The position numbers and the translations under genes are program-made. A model generated the notes under the pieces. That model saw only the letters and a program-made list of their open reading frames with translations, ran no database searches and was not told the DNA's origin. A stretch of 9,895 nt of DNA from CAZZIZ01 sp964654535 (GTDB lineage: Bacteria > Bacteroidota > Bacteroidia > Chitinophagales > UBA2359), in contig CAZZIZ010000129.1 of assembly GCA_964654535.1 (NCBI GenBank), positions 1 to 9,895 on the forward strand. Direction: 5' to 3'. Of the stretch, positions 1 through 6,496 are shown piece by piece. Position 1 is the stretch's first letter, and the number at the start of each line of letters is the position of its first letter.

Positions 1-1126
1 TCATTACCTCCGCTGGGCGGTAGCGGGAGTTGTAGTTTGAGGACATGCTGAAACAATAGGCTCCAGCATTCTTGAAAACAAGGATATCGTCTTTGCGGAC
101 TTGGTTGAGTTGTCGGTCGGCTCCGAAGGTGTCGGTCTCGCAGATGTAGCCTACGACTGAATATATTTTTTTCTTTCCCTCGGGATTTGAAATGTTTTGA
201 ATGTCGTGGTAGGCATCGTAGAACATAGGTCGGATCAAGTGATTTTGACCTGAGTCCACGCCGACGAAAGTTGTGGCCGGCGTTTGTTTTACTACGTTGG
301 TTTTTACGAGGAAGTAACCTGCATTACTGACCATATATTTTCCTGGTTCGAACTTGAGGGTCAATTTGCGTTGACGTGTTTCGCAAAAACTATTGAAAGT
401 TTCGCTGAACTCTTTTCCAAACTCTTCGATATCGGTAGCAAGTCCACCTGGTTTGTAGGCCACTTTAAAGCCACTTCCAAAGTCGACAAACTGAACGCTG
501 TCGAACTTATCTACTACACCGAGAATGAGGTTTGCTGCCTTGATAAAGATTTCTGAGTCCAAGATATCGGAACCAGTATGCACGTGAATGCCGTTGATGT
601 TTATATTGAAACTAGATACTATGCGCTCAAGCAATGGAATCTGGTGGATAGAAATACCAAACTTAGATCCGATGTGCCCAACGGAAATCTTGCGATTACC
701 ACCAGCCATCATGTGTGGATTGATGCGCACGCAAACGGGTACGTCTGGATAGGTCGCTCCAAAGTACTCGAGCATTTCTAGATTGTCGACATTGATGCCT
801 ACGCCTAGTTCTACTGCTTCTTGGTATTCTTCTTCCGCAATATTATTTGGTGTGAACAATATTTCTGAGGGCTCGAACCCTGCTTTGAGTCCCAACTTAA
901 TTTCCTGAATGGAAACGCAGTCTAATCCTGATCCCAGCTGTTTAAACAACTTCAATATGGATAGATTGCTTAGTGCTTTACAGGCATAATTGACCTTTAG
1001 GTCTGCTACGTCAAAAGCATTGACAAAACGTTTGTAATTGTCTTCGATTGCTTTAGCATCATAGACATACAAGGGAGCTTTGTACTGCTCCACCATATCG
1101 AGAAGATTGACTCCTTGGATATTCAT
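1..1126 (-). CDS. lysA: Diaminopimelate decarboxylase (C-terminus cut by window edge)
   Basis: A PLP enzyme that decarboxylates meso-diaminopimelate to L-lysine, the last step of lysine synthesis, in the cytoplasm. Reading back from 1126 gives 375 open codons. Visible family hallmarks are YACKALSN with the PLP-binding Lys50, HIGSKFGI, HVHTGSDI (His181), a glycine-rich FGSGF, EPGK (residues 260-263), DSGQNHLIRP, the active-site CETD (Cys329) and a terminal SRYRPAEV. RPAEV normally lies shortly before the end, so about 20-30 residues are probably missing beyond position 1. The ATG at 1124-1126 opens directly into the conserved N-terminus (PLYVYDA). AAGGA ends only one base before the ATG, too close for a normal ribosome binding site. 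It is transcribed in the same direction as the upstream protease but is separated by 410 nt containing its own promoter-like box. The family call is firm; only the stop is unseen. Confidence 0.95.
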   Translation of the reverse strand, partial: MNIQGVNLLDMVEQYKAPLYVYDAKAIEDNYKRFVNAFDVADLKVNYACKALSNLSILKLFKQLGSGLDCVSIQEIKLGLKAGFEPSEILFTPNNIAEEEYQEAVELGVGINVDNLEMLEYFGATYPDVPVCVRINPHMMAGGNRKISVGHIGSKFGISIHQIPLLERIVSSFNININGIHVHTGSDILDSEIFIKAANLILGVVDKFDSVQFVDFGSGFKVAYKPGGLATDIEEFGKEFSETFNSFCETRQRKLTLKFEPGKYMVSNAGYFLVKTNVVKQTPATTFVGVDSGQNHLIRPMFYDAYHDIQNISNPEGKKKIYSVVGYICETDTFGADRQLNQVRKDDILVFKNAGAYCFSMSSNYNSRYRPAEVM

Positions 1127-1149
1127 TTCCTTTCAAATTTTATAAGACG

Positions 1150-1157
1150 CAAAAGTA
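1150..1157 (-). promoter_or_regulatory. Bacteroidota -7 promoter box for lysA
   Basis: On the minus strand the octamer TACTTTTG matches the Bacteroidota sigma-A -7 consensus TAnnTTTG exactly and ends 23 nt before the lysA ATG. Transcription would start near 1143-1145, leaving a leader of about 20 nt. No clear TTG is visible at the -33 position, so only half of the bipartite promoter is supported. Confidence 0.6.
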
Positions 1158-1200
1158 GTAATTTGAACGGTAAATGAGTTAGGATACCATAAGCACGAAT

Positions 1201-1294
1201 AGTCTTGACAAGTAAACGACTAGTCGATACAGTCTTTAGGTCGTAGTATCTTGACATTTTGATCGTCCCAAATTTTGACGACTATACGACTTAT
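1201..1294. repeat. Patch of degenerate 7-8 nt AGTC/GACT repeats
   Basis: Within the 410-nt intergenic region, words built on AGTC recur at about 7-8 nt spacing (1201, 1223, 1231, degenerate at 1239 and 1246). They are followed by the reverse-oriented pair CGACTATA and CGACTTAT at 1279-1294, which are two adjacent 8-mers. A perfect 10-nt palindrome, CGACTAGTCG, sits at 1217-1226. The repeats are imperfect and the boundaries approximate. No coding potential is evident. I recall comparable short AGTC/GACT intergenic repeats from Flavobacteriia, but cannot verify that here. Confidence 0.35.
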
Positions 1295-1324
1295 CTAAGC
1301 GGTGATTTTAATCTTGAAGTTCTT

Positions 1325-1516
1325 GCGTGAGGGATAGTAGGTATGCGACCGCAGGGAGCAGTCTCTTTTGGGTTGGTAGCTAATACTTACCGCCATAGCG
1401 GTAGAAGTATTTGCTTTGCCAAACCAAGCTAGAGACCGAAGCGAAGCGGAGTAGCGGATAGCCCGACCCGAGTGCAGCCTGGCCTTGATGCGTTGTCGAC
1501 GAGGGGCACGCCCAAA
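1325..1516 (-). repeat. 192-nt intergenic repeat element, copy 1 (3' side of the M36 protease gene)
   Basis: Read on the minus strand, this begins TTTGGGCGT 20 nt after the protease stop (GGGCGT itself starts 23 nt after it) and ends CTACTATCCCTCACGC. Copy 2 at 8867-9058 has the same ends and exactly the same length. Shared blocks in order are TTTGGGCGT, GGCTGCACT, GGGTCGGGCTATCC, GCTTCGCTTCGGT, CTTCTACCGCTA, GGCGGTAAG, CAAAAG, ACTGCT and ACTATCCC-T-ACGC. A 6-bp hairpin TACCGC/GCGGTA with loop TATG lies at 1388-1403. GCGT near the start can pair with ACGC at the end. CTATCC occurs near both ends. The element looks GC-richer than its surroundings and has no convincing ORF. Role unknown; a 3'-UTR, terminator or mobile-repeat function is inference. 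Confidence 0.8.
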
Positions 1517-1536
1517 TAATCTAGATCAAGAATTTC

Positions 1537-4500
1537 TTAAAACACCACAACCTTCTCCTTAACACTGCCGTTGTTTCCGAGCAGTTCGAGGATGTACACA
1601 CCTGGAATAAGGGAGCTGATGTCGAGTCTTGTTGAAAGCGCATTGAGTTTCTGGCGTTGAAGTATTTGACCATTAAGCGAAGAAAGTCTCAGGTCTGAAA
1701 ACAAAAGTTCTGGAAAGGAAACGTTGAGCTCGTCTTGAGCTGGGTTTGGGTAGATACTGACCTGACTGGCAAACTCATCGACTATACCAGTACCAAATCC
1801 TGAATCTAAAACTTGTGTCTCGACGGTACTGCAACTTTCCCATCCACCATCGGCAAATGCGCAAGCCGTATTTTCTATAGAGAATGGACGGCCGAACTCT
1901 ACATCTTCGATGTACCATCCTTCGGCGGCGACGAACTCATCGCAGGCCATTCGAAAGCGAATGAAAAAGTCGAAGGTGGCAAAATCGGAAAGGTCAATTC
2001 TGGTTCTTATGTAACCATTGCTTGAGCCCGAAAATGCTTGACGACCACTGATGGCGCTTGCAGGATTATCTTGGATTTGGCTGTTGTATCCATTTTCAAT
2101 CATTCGACTTCCTAGATCTTGCCAGTTCTCTCCATCGAAACTAATTTCTACGACGCCACCATCCCAAGTTGCCTCGGTATTGTAGTCGTGGTAAAAAGTG
2201 AGCATTGTTTCTGATGTCAAGTCTATGTCGCTGGCATCAAAGATTAAGTATTGATCGTTTGACGGCTCGGCGTCAGCGGCGAACCACGAGACATTTCCGC
2301 TAAAGGCATTTCCCTGAACCCTATCCCAATCTAAATCGCCAATACCGTGTTCGATACTCCACTCATCGCCAAGCTCTTCTATGTCATCGATAAAACTAAT
2401 TTCTGAGAAATTTTCTGAACTAACATTTACGCGAAAAGAGCATTCTACAGTTTCGCCAATGCTCATACTGCCTATATCGATGGTGAGCTCATTGCCAGAT
2501 TGGGTTGTAGCGCAATCTGAAGATTCGTTGATGAAGCTCAAGCCTTCAGGTAACTCATCGGTAATAAATACTCCTTCTAAATCTGTTTGTGTGTTGTTGA
2601 GCAATTCAAATGAATATTCAAGTGAAGCTCCCGCAGCAACTGTGCTGCTAGTCGTTTTTTCTAAATGAATAGCAATATCGCAAGAAGGTGCAGTATCAAA
2701 AGCTTCGTTTCCGTCGCTGCGATTGTCGCTATCGCCTTGCTCTGCACTGAATCCTAATCCACGTCTGGCGAAGGTTTCCCAAATGAGACACTCGTTTTCG
2801 CCTCCATTGTTCAACTGATCCGCCAACAGTATAGCGTCGCGAGCATCTACAAATCCAGGGCTGCAAGGCTGTAGTTTTAAACCATCCATAACCAATTGCA
2901 TAGCTATGTTATTACCTCCGTCGCCAGCATAGAGGTCATTGCTAAATCCATGTACGTCTACTAAATTTAAATACAAGTCCCATATCATAGCGCACCAAAC
3001 GGAACCAACTCCGTGTGGAATGGCTTCGCTTTGAATATCGGCGTAGGTGTGCGGATTGATATTCATATTTCTGGAATAGGGAAAGGTTCGCAATCCATCT
3101 CCTGTAATGTCTTGTCCCAATAAGTAAGTTGCTAAGCCTCTTGATACGGCATCAATATTTGATTCGTCGGTAGTCATAACTAAACCGAAAAAGTCTGACC
3201 ATCCTTCACCTTGTTGTTCGTCGTTTCCTAAACAAGTGAAAGTATTAGCACCGCCGGTTAATCTTATGGATATCCCGTGCCCATATTCGTGACTAACTAC
3301 TCCGTTATCGAAGGCGCTATCTCTGTTTGAGCTGCCAGCAGTACGCGAAAGTTCAACTCTTACATTGGGAAGCTCCATTCTGATTTCTGCGCAATCAGCT
3401 TGACTTATCATTACGGTTGGGATTTCCAAAGCACTGTTGTCTCCAGTTCCTCCTCCAGGTGAGAATATCCCACCTGCTTCATTATTACAAATAACAACTG
3501 CGATAGCTCCAGCGTCCTGCGCAAAAGCTGTCTTCTCTACAAACAAGCAGTCACCACGATCAACTAAAGCAATATTTCCGTTTATTTCATCGGCATTCTC
3601 AATCTCTTCACAAGCAAGTGTAGGTGTTGCAGAGCCGTCATCGACAAGTACCAGGAGTCCTACTAGTGGATCATCTGCTAGCGGTAAAAGCCCACCAAAA
3701 TTGGCAGGAGCTACATCATAATCTCCAGCCACACTTGCGGGGCTGGTTACTCTACAAAGACTTGGGGCCTGCGAGCCCCACTCGAACATTTGTAAACGAG
3801 GTGACGCACCATCAGGTGAAGCGGAAAAGTTTGCGTTGTTTGCGCCTGACCCATCTTGCGTGTCGGCTATCAGTGCGTCGCCTCCGCCAGAAAAACCGTC
3901 GTAGTTATTGGTTTGAAAATTTCCGCTTTCTTCATCGAAGCCATACTCATACCAGACATCGTGCAGGACATTGCACCAATAGAAGAGGTTGGTCTCGGAT
4001 GCATCGGTATAGGTAATCGGATCATCTTCCAGATCTACTGGAAAATCAAAAACCAAATCATCGCCGCCTTGCGCTCCAGCACCAAAACCGTTGTTTCCGT
4101 TTCTATCGTCCTGCGCAAAAACATTGTTGCCTCTAGTAATCGTAAACTCTGCCCCCTCTTCTCCATTGGTATCGTGCCAGCCAAAAGGCGAGGCGTTTGG
4201 GGCATCCAACCAAGGTGCAGTCACTACTGTACGTTCGCCGTGCTGTGGGCTCTCCGTAAAAAGTGGATAGACCAAATAGCTTTCTGATGGTGGTGGAGTT
4301 ACTGCAGGGGCTGCTACTTTATTGGTAAGCGCTTTCTTAGAGATGCCATTACTTGCGTAATGGTTATGGCCATCTCCAAAGTGACATCGCAACACGCGGT
4401 CTACTTGATTTAATATTTTTCCATTTACCGCATCAACGTGATAGTCCCAAATGGCGCGATCTTCTCCAAGGGTATGAATGCTAAATTTCCAAGCTAAACG

Positions 4501-5013
4501 AACTTCATCTCCTACAGGGAAATATTCTAAGGCAACTACAATCTCTTCTAGAGATAATTTACTGTCCTGATAAACGACTCGCTTGGTTGCTTCTTTCAAA
4601 AAATCGCATTGAACTACTGCTTTAAAGTTTTCCTGCTGCTCGTTATTTAATACTGAGCGAATTGCTTCGTCGTGAGTCAACTTTGGTTTCGCCGTATTTA
4701 CTTTACTTTTTAATGAAGGAACAAAGTCACCAACGGCTCTCCGTATTTCTCCATTGGGCATTTGTAAGAGGTTCATGCGCTTATTGTAAACCGGAATATC
4801 CTTGTAAGCCTGGTTTACGTATATATGCGTAGCACCATTATGGCTCGTGGTATGACTTTCTAACAAAACGGAGTTTGCATCGGCTGACTTAAAGCCCAAT
4901 TCACTAGCGTTGCGCGCTAAATAAGTCTGTGATAGAGCTTGATAATCCTGTGCTTCTAGACTAAAAGGACTGAGTAAAGCGCAGCAAAAGAGTAGAACAA
5001 CATTAATTTTCAT
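1537..5013 (-). CDS. Secreted M36 (fungalysin-type) metalloprotease with PA insert and T9SS sorting domain
   Basis: A predicted extracellular zinc endopeptidase of 1158 residues. I chose the ATG at 5011-5013 over the in-frame ATG at 5044-5046 because it opens directly on a signal peptide (MKINVVLLFCCALL, cleavage near EAQ-DYQ, residues 20-23); the longer form adds 11 non-signal residues. Domains in order: FTP/PepSY-like propeptide (about 35-210), first catalytic part (about 245-435), PA insert (about 440-555), then the zinc site with HEYGH at 575-579 and EGWSDFF with Glu603, giving the ligand spacing expected of gluzincins. M36-like GVGSVWCAMIWDLY follows at about 668-681. After about 780 come a DUF11-like domain (to about 865), a MAM/lectin-like jelly-roll (about 870-1045) and a C-terminal T9SS type A sorting domain starting SIYPNPAQDELNV and ending VKEKVVVF. 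It is longer than a bare M36 enzyme because of the C-terminal modules. The propeptide suggests a zymogen activated after export. Substrate is unknown. Confidence 0.93.
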   Translation of the reverse strand: MKINVVLLFCCALLSPFSLEAQDYQALSQTYLARNASELGFKSADANSVLLESHTTSHNGATHIYVNQAYKDIPVYNKRMNLLQMPNGEIRRAVGDFVPSLKSKVNTAKPKLTHDEAIRSVLNNEQQENFKAVVQCDFLKEATKRVVYQDSKLSLEEIVVALEYFPVGDEVRLAWKFSIHTLGEDRAIWDYHVDAVNGKILNQVDRVLRCHFGDGHNHYASNGISKKALTNKVAAPAVTPPPSESYLVYPLFTESPQHGERTVVTAPWLDAPNASPFGWHDTNGEEGAEFTITRGNNVFAQDDRNGNNGFGAGAQGGDDLVFDFPVDLEDDPITYTDASETNLFYWCNVLHDVWYEYGFDEESGNFQTNNYDGFSGGGDALIADTQDGSGANNANFSASPDGASPRLQMFEWGSQAPSLCRVTSPASVAGDYDVAPANFGGLLPLADDPLVGLLVLVDDGSATPTLACEEIENADEINGNIALVDRGDCLFVEKTAFAQDAGAIAVVICNNEAGGIFSPGGGTGDNSALEIPTVMISQADCAEIRMELPNVRVELSRTAGSSNRDSAFDNGVVSHEYGHGISIRLTGGANTFTCLGNDEQQGEGWSDFFGLVMTTDESNIDAVSRGLATYLLGQDITGDGLRTFPYSRNMNINPHTYADIQSEAIPHGVGSVWCAMIWDLYLNLVDVHGFSNDLYAGDGGNNIAMQLVMDGLKLQPCSPGFVDARDAILLADQLNNGGENECLIWETFARRGLGFSAEQGDSDNRSDGNEAFDTAPSCDIAIHLEKTTSSTVAAGASLEYSFELLNNTQTDLEGVFITDELPEGLSFINESSDCATTQSGNELTIDIGSMSIGETVECSFRVNVSSENFSEISFIDDIEELGDEWSIEHGIGDLDWDRVQGNAFSGNVSWFAADAEPSNDQYLIFDASDIDLTSETMLTFYHDYNTEATWDGGVVEISFDGENWQDLGSRMIENGYNSQIQDNPASAISGRQAFSGSSNGYIRTRIDLSDFATFDFFIRFRMACDEFVAAEGWYIEDVEFGRPFSIENTACAFADGGWESCSTVETQVLDSGFGTGIVDEFASQVSIYPNPAQDELNVSFPELLFSDLRLSSLNGQILQRQKLNALSTRLDISSLIPGVYILELLGNNGSVKEKVVVF

Positions 5014-5354
5014 GGAGTATGGAGTTATACAATCAAGATACGACAATGTTTTAGAGGAATTGTTTTGGTCAGGTCAAAACTGGTTGGCTTCAGCCTTCTA
5101 TAGAGTCTATAAGGGCCTAATCCCGACACCTTATAATGTATTTGCTAATCGAATGGATTCGGTTCACTTTGTTAAGCGTCTGGTCTAGGAGTCGCTAATG
5201 GCCCTTAGATAAGCCAAAATACAGGTGTTTCATAGCGTCTATTTTCCTTGCCCCCTAAAAGAAAGTTCTCGCGTCCATAAATATCAAATATTAGGTAATC
5301 GCAGAATAGTCGAATAGGCACTTCATCCAACGTTCTGCTACGTTAACTCATCGG

Positions 5355-5369
5355 TCCTTTTTAAAAGGA
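5355..5369. promoter_or_regulatory. 15-nt palindrome, operator-like
   Basis: TCCTTTT-T-AAAAGGA is a perfect 7+1+7 inverted repeat, about 110 nt upstream of the 5478 start codon in the divergent intergenic region. Its compact symmetry would suit a dimeric DNA-binding protein, and no T-run follows as in a terminator. The sequence is low-complexity, so chance remains possible. No regulator gene is in the window. Confidence 0.3.
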
Positions 5370-5398
5370 ACTAAGTGAACTAAATTCGATAAACAACA

Positions 5399-5432
5399 TT
5401 GGGAATCAGTGGTCAAAGATTACAATTCCCAA
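5399..5432 (+). promoter_or_regulatory. Leader hairpin upstream of the barrel-protein gene
   Basis: TTGGGAAT (5399-5406) and ATTCCCAA (5425-5432) form a perfect 8-bp stem around an 18-nt loop, ending 45 nt before the ATG at 5478. It is immediately followed by AAGGAG (5433-5438), which is too far upstream to act as the ribosome binding site for that ATG. If transcription starts near the weak box at 5381-5388, this stem lies in the 5' leader. A regulatory role is inference. Confidence 0.35.
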
Positions 5433-5477
5433 AAGGAGTTTTGAGAAATAACATTAGTCACATTTAAAACCATCACC

Positions 5478-6287
5478 ATGAGAAATTTACTTAATTCTAC
5501 TACACTGAAGGCGCTTATGCTTCTCTTTGTTTTTGCTGGCGGCATGTCATTCTTATCAGCACAGGCACAAATAGATGAGGGCAATATTGATGGAACTGAG
5601 AAAGTAATTGCAATTGAATCTACTGACGAAATTGAAGCGGTTGAAACTACTGAAGCTGATGTATCTCCTGAAGAAGTTGTGACTACTGAGGTCACAGATC
5701 AAAAACAAGAGACGAAGGAGTCAAATGAATATAAGCATGCATTAGGGTTAAATATTACAAACCGTATTCCTTTTATCCGAGGTAGACGCGACGACACCTT
5801 TTTGCATTTCACAACGATAACTGAGAAAAACAACTTCCGCAAGCACTCGGTTTTACTAGACTTTGACCTATCAAAAGTTTCCTTATCAGATGATAATTCT
5901 GTTATAGCAGAGCAGGCAAGGCTAAAGTTTACAACCGGTTACAATTTTGCATTCGGACGTAGAAAGTCTCTGGGCAAACATGTTAATCTATTCTATGGGC
6001 CGACCGCAGGATACAAATACAGTCGCGTACGTTCAGTTACTACTTTCCCAAATAGCGAAAACGAAACTGTCACAGCAAAGCACCCAGCCGTGCATCAAGT
6101 CAATGCAGGATTATTGGGAGGACTTGAAGTAAACCTAACGCCGAGATTAAGTTTGTATACGGAAGCAAATCTGTTAATGCGAGGCACATTTAATGATTCT
6201 CAATCGAGCGCAGTTGAACAAGTAAACTTGGATTTGAAGCCCGATTTCAATTTTTCTAGAAACATTGTAATCTTCTACAAGTTCTAA
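5478..6287 (+). CDS. Exported protein with acidic linker and outer-membrane-barrel-like C-terminus, function unknown
   Basis: 269 residues that I do not recognise as a named family. The N-terminus is a Sec signal peptide (basic MRNLLNSTTLK, hydrophobic ALMLLFVFAGGMSFL, cleavage near SAQAQ, residue 31). Residues 32-82 form a Glu/Thr/Val-rich acidic stretch of low complexity, likely an unstructured linker. Residues 86-269 alternate polar and hydrophobic residues in strand-like runs (for example HSVLLDFDLS, ARLKFTTGYNFAF, VNLFYGPTAGYKY, RLSLYTEANLLMRG) separated by charged turns, and the chain ends NIVIFYKF with the terminal Phe common in outer-membrane barrels. About eight strands seem possible. 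The signal peptide supports the ATG at 5478, although no ribosome binding site precedes it. An intrinsic terminator follows and the next gene has its own promoter, so it is probably monocistronic. The barrel assignment is inference from the pattern. Confidence 0.8.
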   Translation: MRNLLNSTTLKALMLLFVFAGGMSFLSAQAQIDEGNIDGTEKVIAIESTDEIEAVETTEADVSPEEVVTTEVTDQKQETKESNEYKHALGLNITNRIPFIRGRRDDTFLHFTTITEKNNFRKHSVLLDFDLSKVSLSDDNSVIAEQARLKFTTGYNFAFGRRKSLGKHVNLFYGPTAGYKYSRVRSVTTFPNSENETVTAKHPAVHQVNAGLLGGLEVNLTPRLSLYTEANLLMRGTFNDSQSSAVEQVNLDLKPDFNFSRNIVIFYKF

Positions 6288-6329
6288 TACGACAAGAAAT
6301 TTTTCCCTTGTTGCTATATACCTATCTCC

Positions 6330-6361
6330 AAGCCGATGACTTTTTTTAAAGTCATCGGCTT
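6330..6361 (+). terminator. Intrinsic terminator of the barrel-protein gene
   Basis: AAGCCGATGACTTT (6330-6343) and AAAGTCATCGGCTT (6348-6361) form a perfect 14-bp stem closed by a TTTT loop, 42 nt after the stop at 6287. A short T-run (CTTTT, 6366-6370) follows. This is the strongest hairpin in the window and separates this gene from the receptor gene at 6497. Confidence 0.85.
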
Positions 6362-6370
6362 CATACTTTT

Positions 6371-6405
6371 AGACCGAAGACTGAAGAGTAATCGGATAGT
6401 CGAAA
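6371..6405 (+). repeat. Short degenerate heptamer repeat (AGACCGA type)
   Basis: Directly after the terminator T-run, three adjacent heptamers read AGACCGA, AGACTGA and AGAGTAA (6371-6391), followed by more degenerate units to 6405 (TCGGATA, GTCGAAA). No ORF is present. It resembles the AGTC/GACT words seen at 1201-1294. I recall such heptamer strings from Flavobacteriia intergenic DNA, which is memory and not a search result. Confidence 0.4.
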
Positions 6406-6465
6406 GAAAAGCTCATTAGAGGCTTAAAAGGAATATAACCAATGGCGCTTCAAGTATAAGAAGCT

Positions 6466-6473
6466 TAAATTTG
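6466..6473 (+). promoter_or_regulatory. Bacteroidota -7 promoter box for the outer-membrane receptor gene
   Basis: TAAATTTG matches the TAnnTTTG consensus exactly, 23 nt before the ATG at 6497, the same distance as the lysA box from its ATG. Transcription would start about 6479-6481, leaving a leader of about 17 nt. No TTG is seen at the expected -33 position. The box supports independent transcription of the receptor gene downstream of the terminator. Confidence 0.6.
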
Positions 6474-6496
6474 CACATTCTAGAATTGAGCATTAT

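Larger units (their letters stand above)
5014..5477. other. Divergent intergenic region (464 nt) with several inverted repeats
   Basis: This lies between the oppositely transcribed protease and barrel-protein genes, so promoters for both should be here. I found no perfect TAnnTTTG on either strand. The best plus-strand near match is TAAATTCG at 5381-5388, one mismatch. Inverted repeats include CGAAT-GG-ATTCG at 5150-5161, a distant 8-bp pair TAAGGGCC (5110-5117) with GGCCCTTA (5200-5207), and the two listed separately at 5355-5369 and 5399-5432. No supported ORF, tRNA or transposon end is seen. Confidence 0.5.

Noticed and set aside
284..781. Two plus-strand reading frames (284-556 and 578-781)
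   Set aside because: They lie wholly within lysA on the opposite strand, whose residues match the family throughout; these are antisense shadows.
1201..1294. Possible CRISPR array
   Set aside because: Units are only 7-8 nt, degenerate and without spacers of regular length; no cas genes are present.
3437..4287. Overlapping plus-strand frames of 94-143 residues inside the protease gene
   Set aside because: They are antisense to conserved PA and M36 catalytic sequence, have no recognisable domain, and overlap each other in different frames.
5014..5046. Longer protease start at 5046 adding 11 residues
   Set aside because: The extra MSYLDCITPYS segment precedes a canonical signal peptide that begins with the Met at 5013; there is no ribosome binding signal favouring the upstream ATG.
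1290..5213. Shared 10-mer CTTAnnTAAG at 1290-1299 and 5204-5213 as a common operator
   Set aside because: Only two short, AT-rich occurrences with different spacing to genes; chance is a sufficient explanation.
5381..5388. TAAATTCG as the promoter of the barrel-protein gene
   Set aside because: One mismatch at a key T of TAnnTTTG, no -33 TTG, and about 90 nt from the start; too weak to list as a feature.
5420..5695. Minus-strand frame of 91 residues
   Set aside because: Antisense to the signal peptide and acidic linker of the barrel-protein gene; the Ser/Thr/Val-rich translation is a by-product of the opposite strand's repeated codons.
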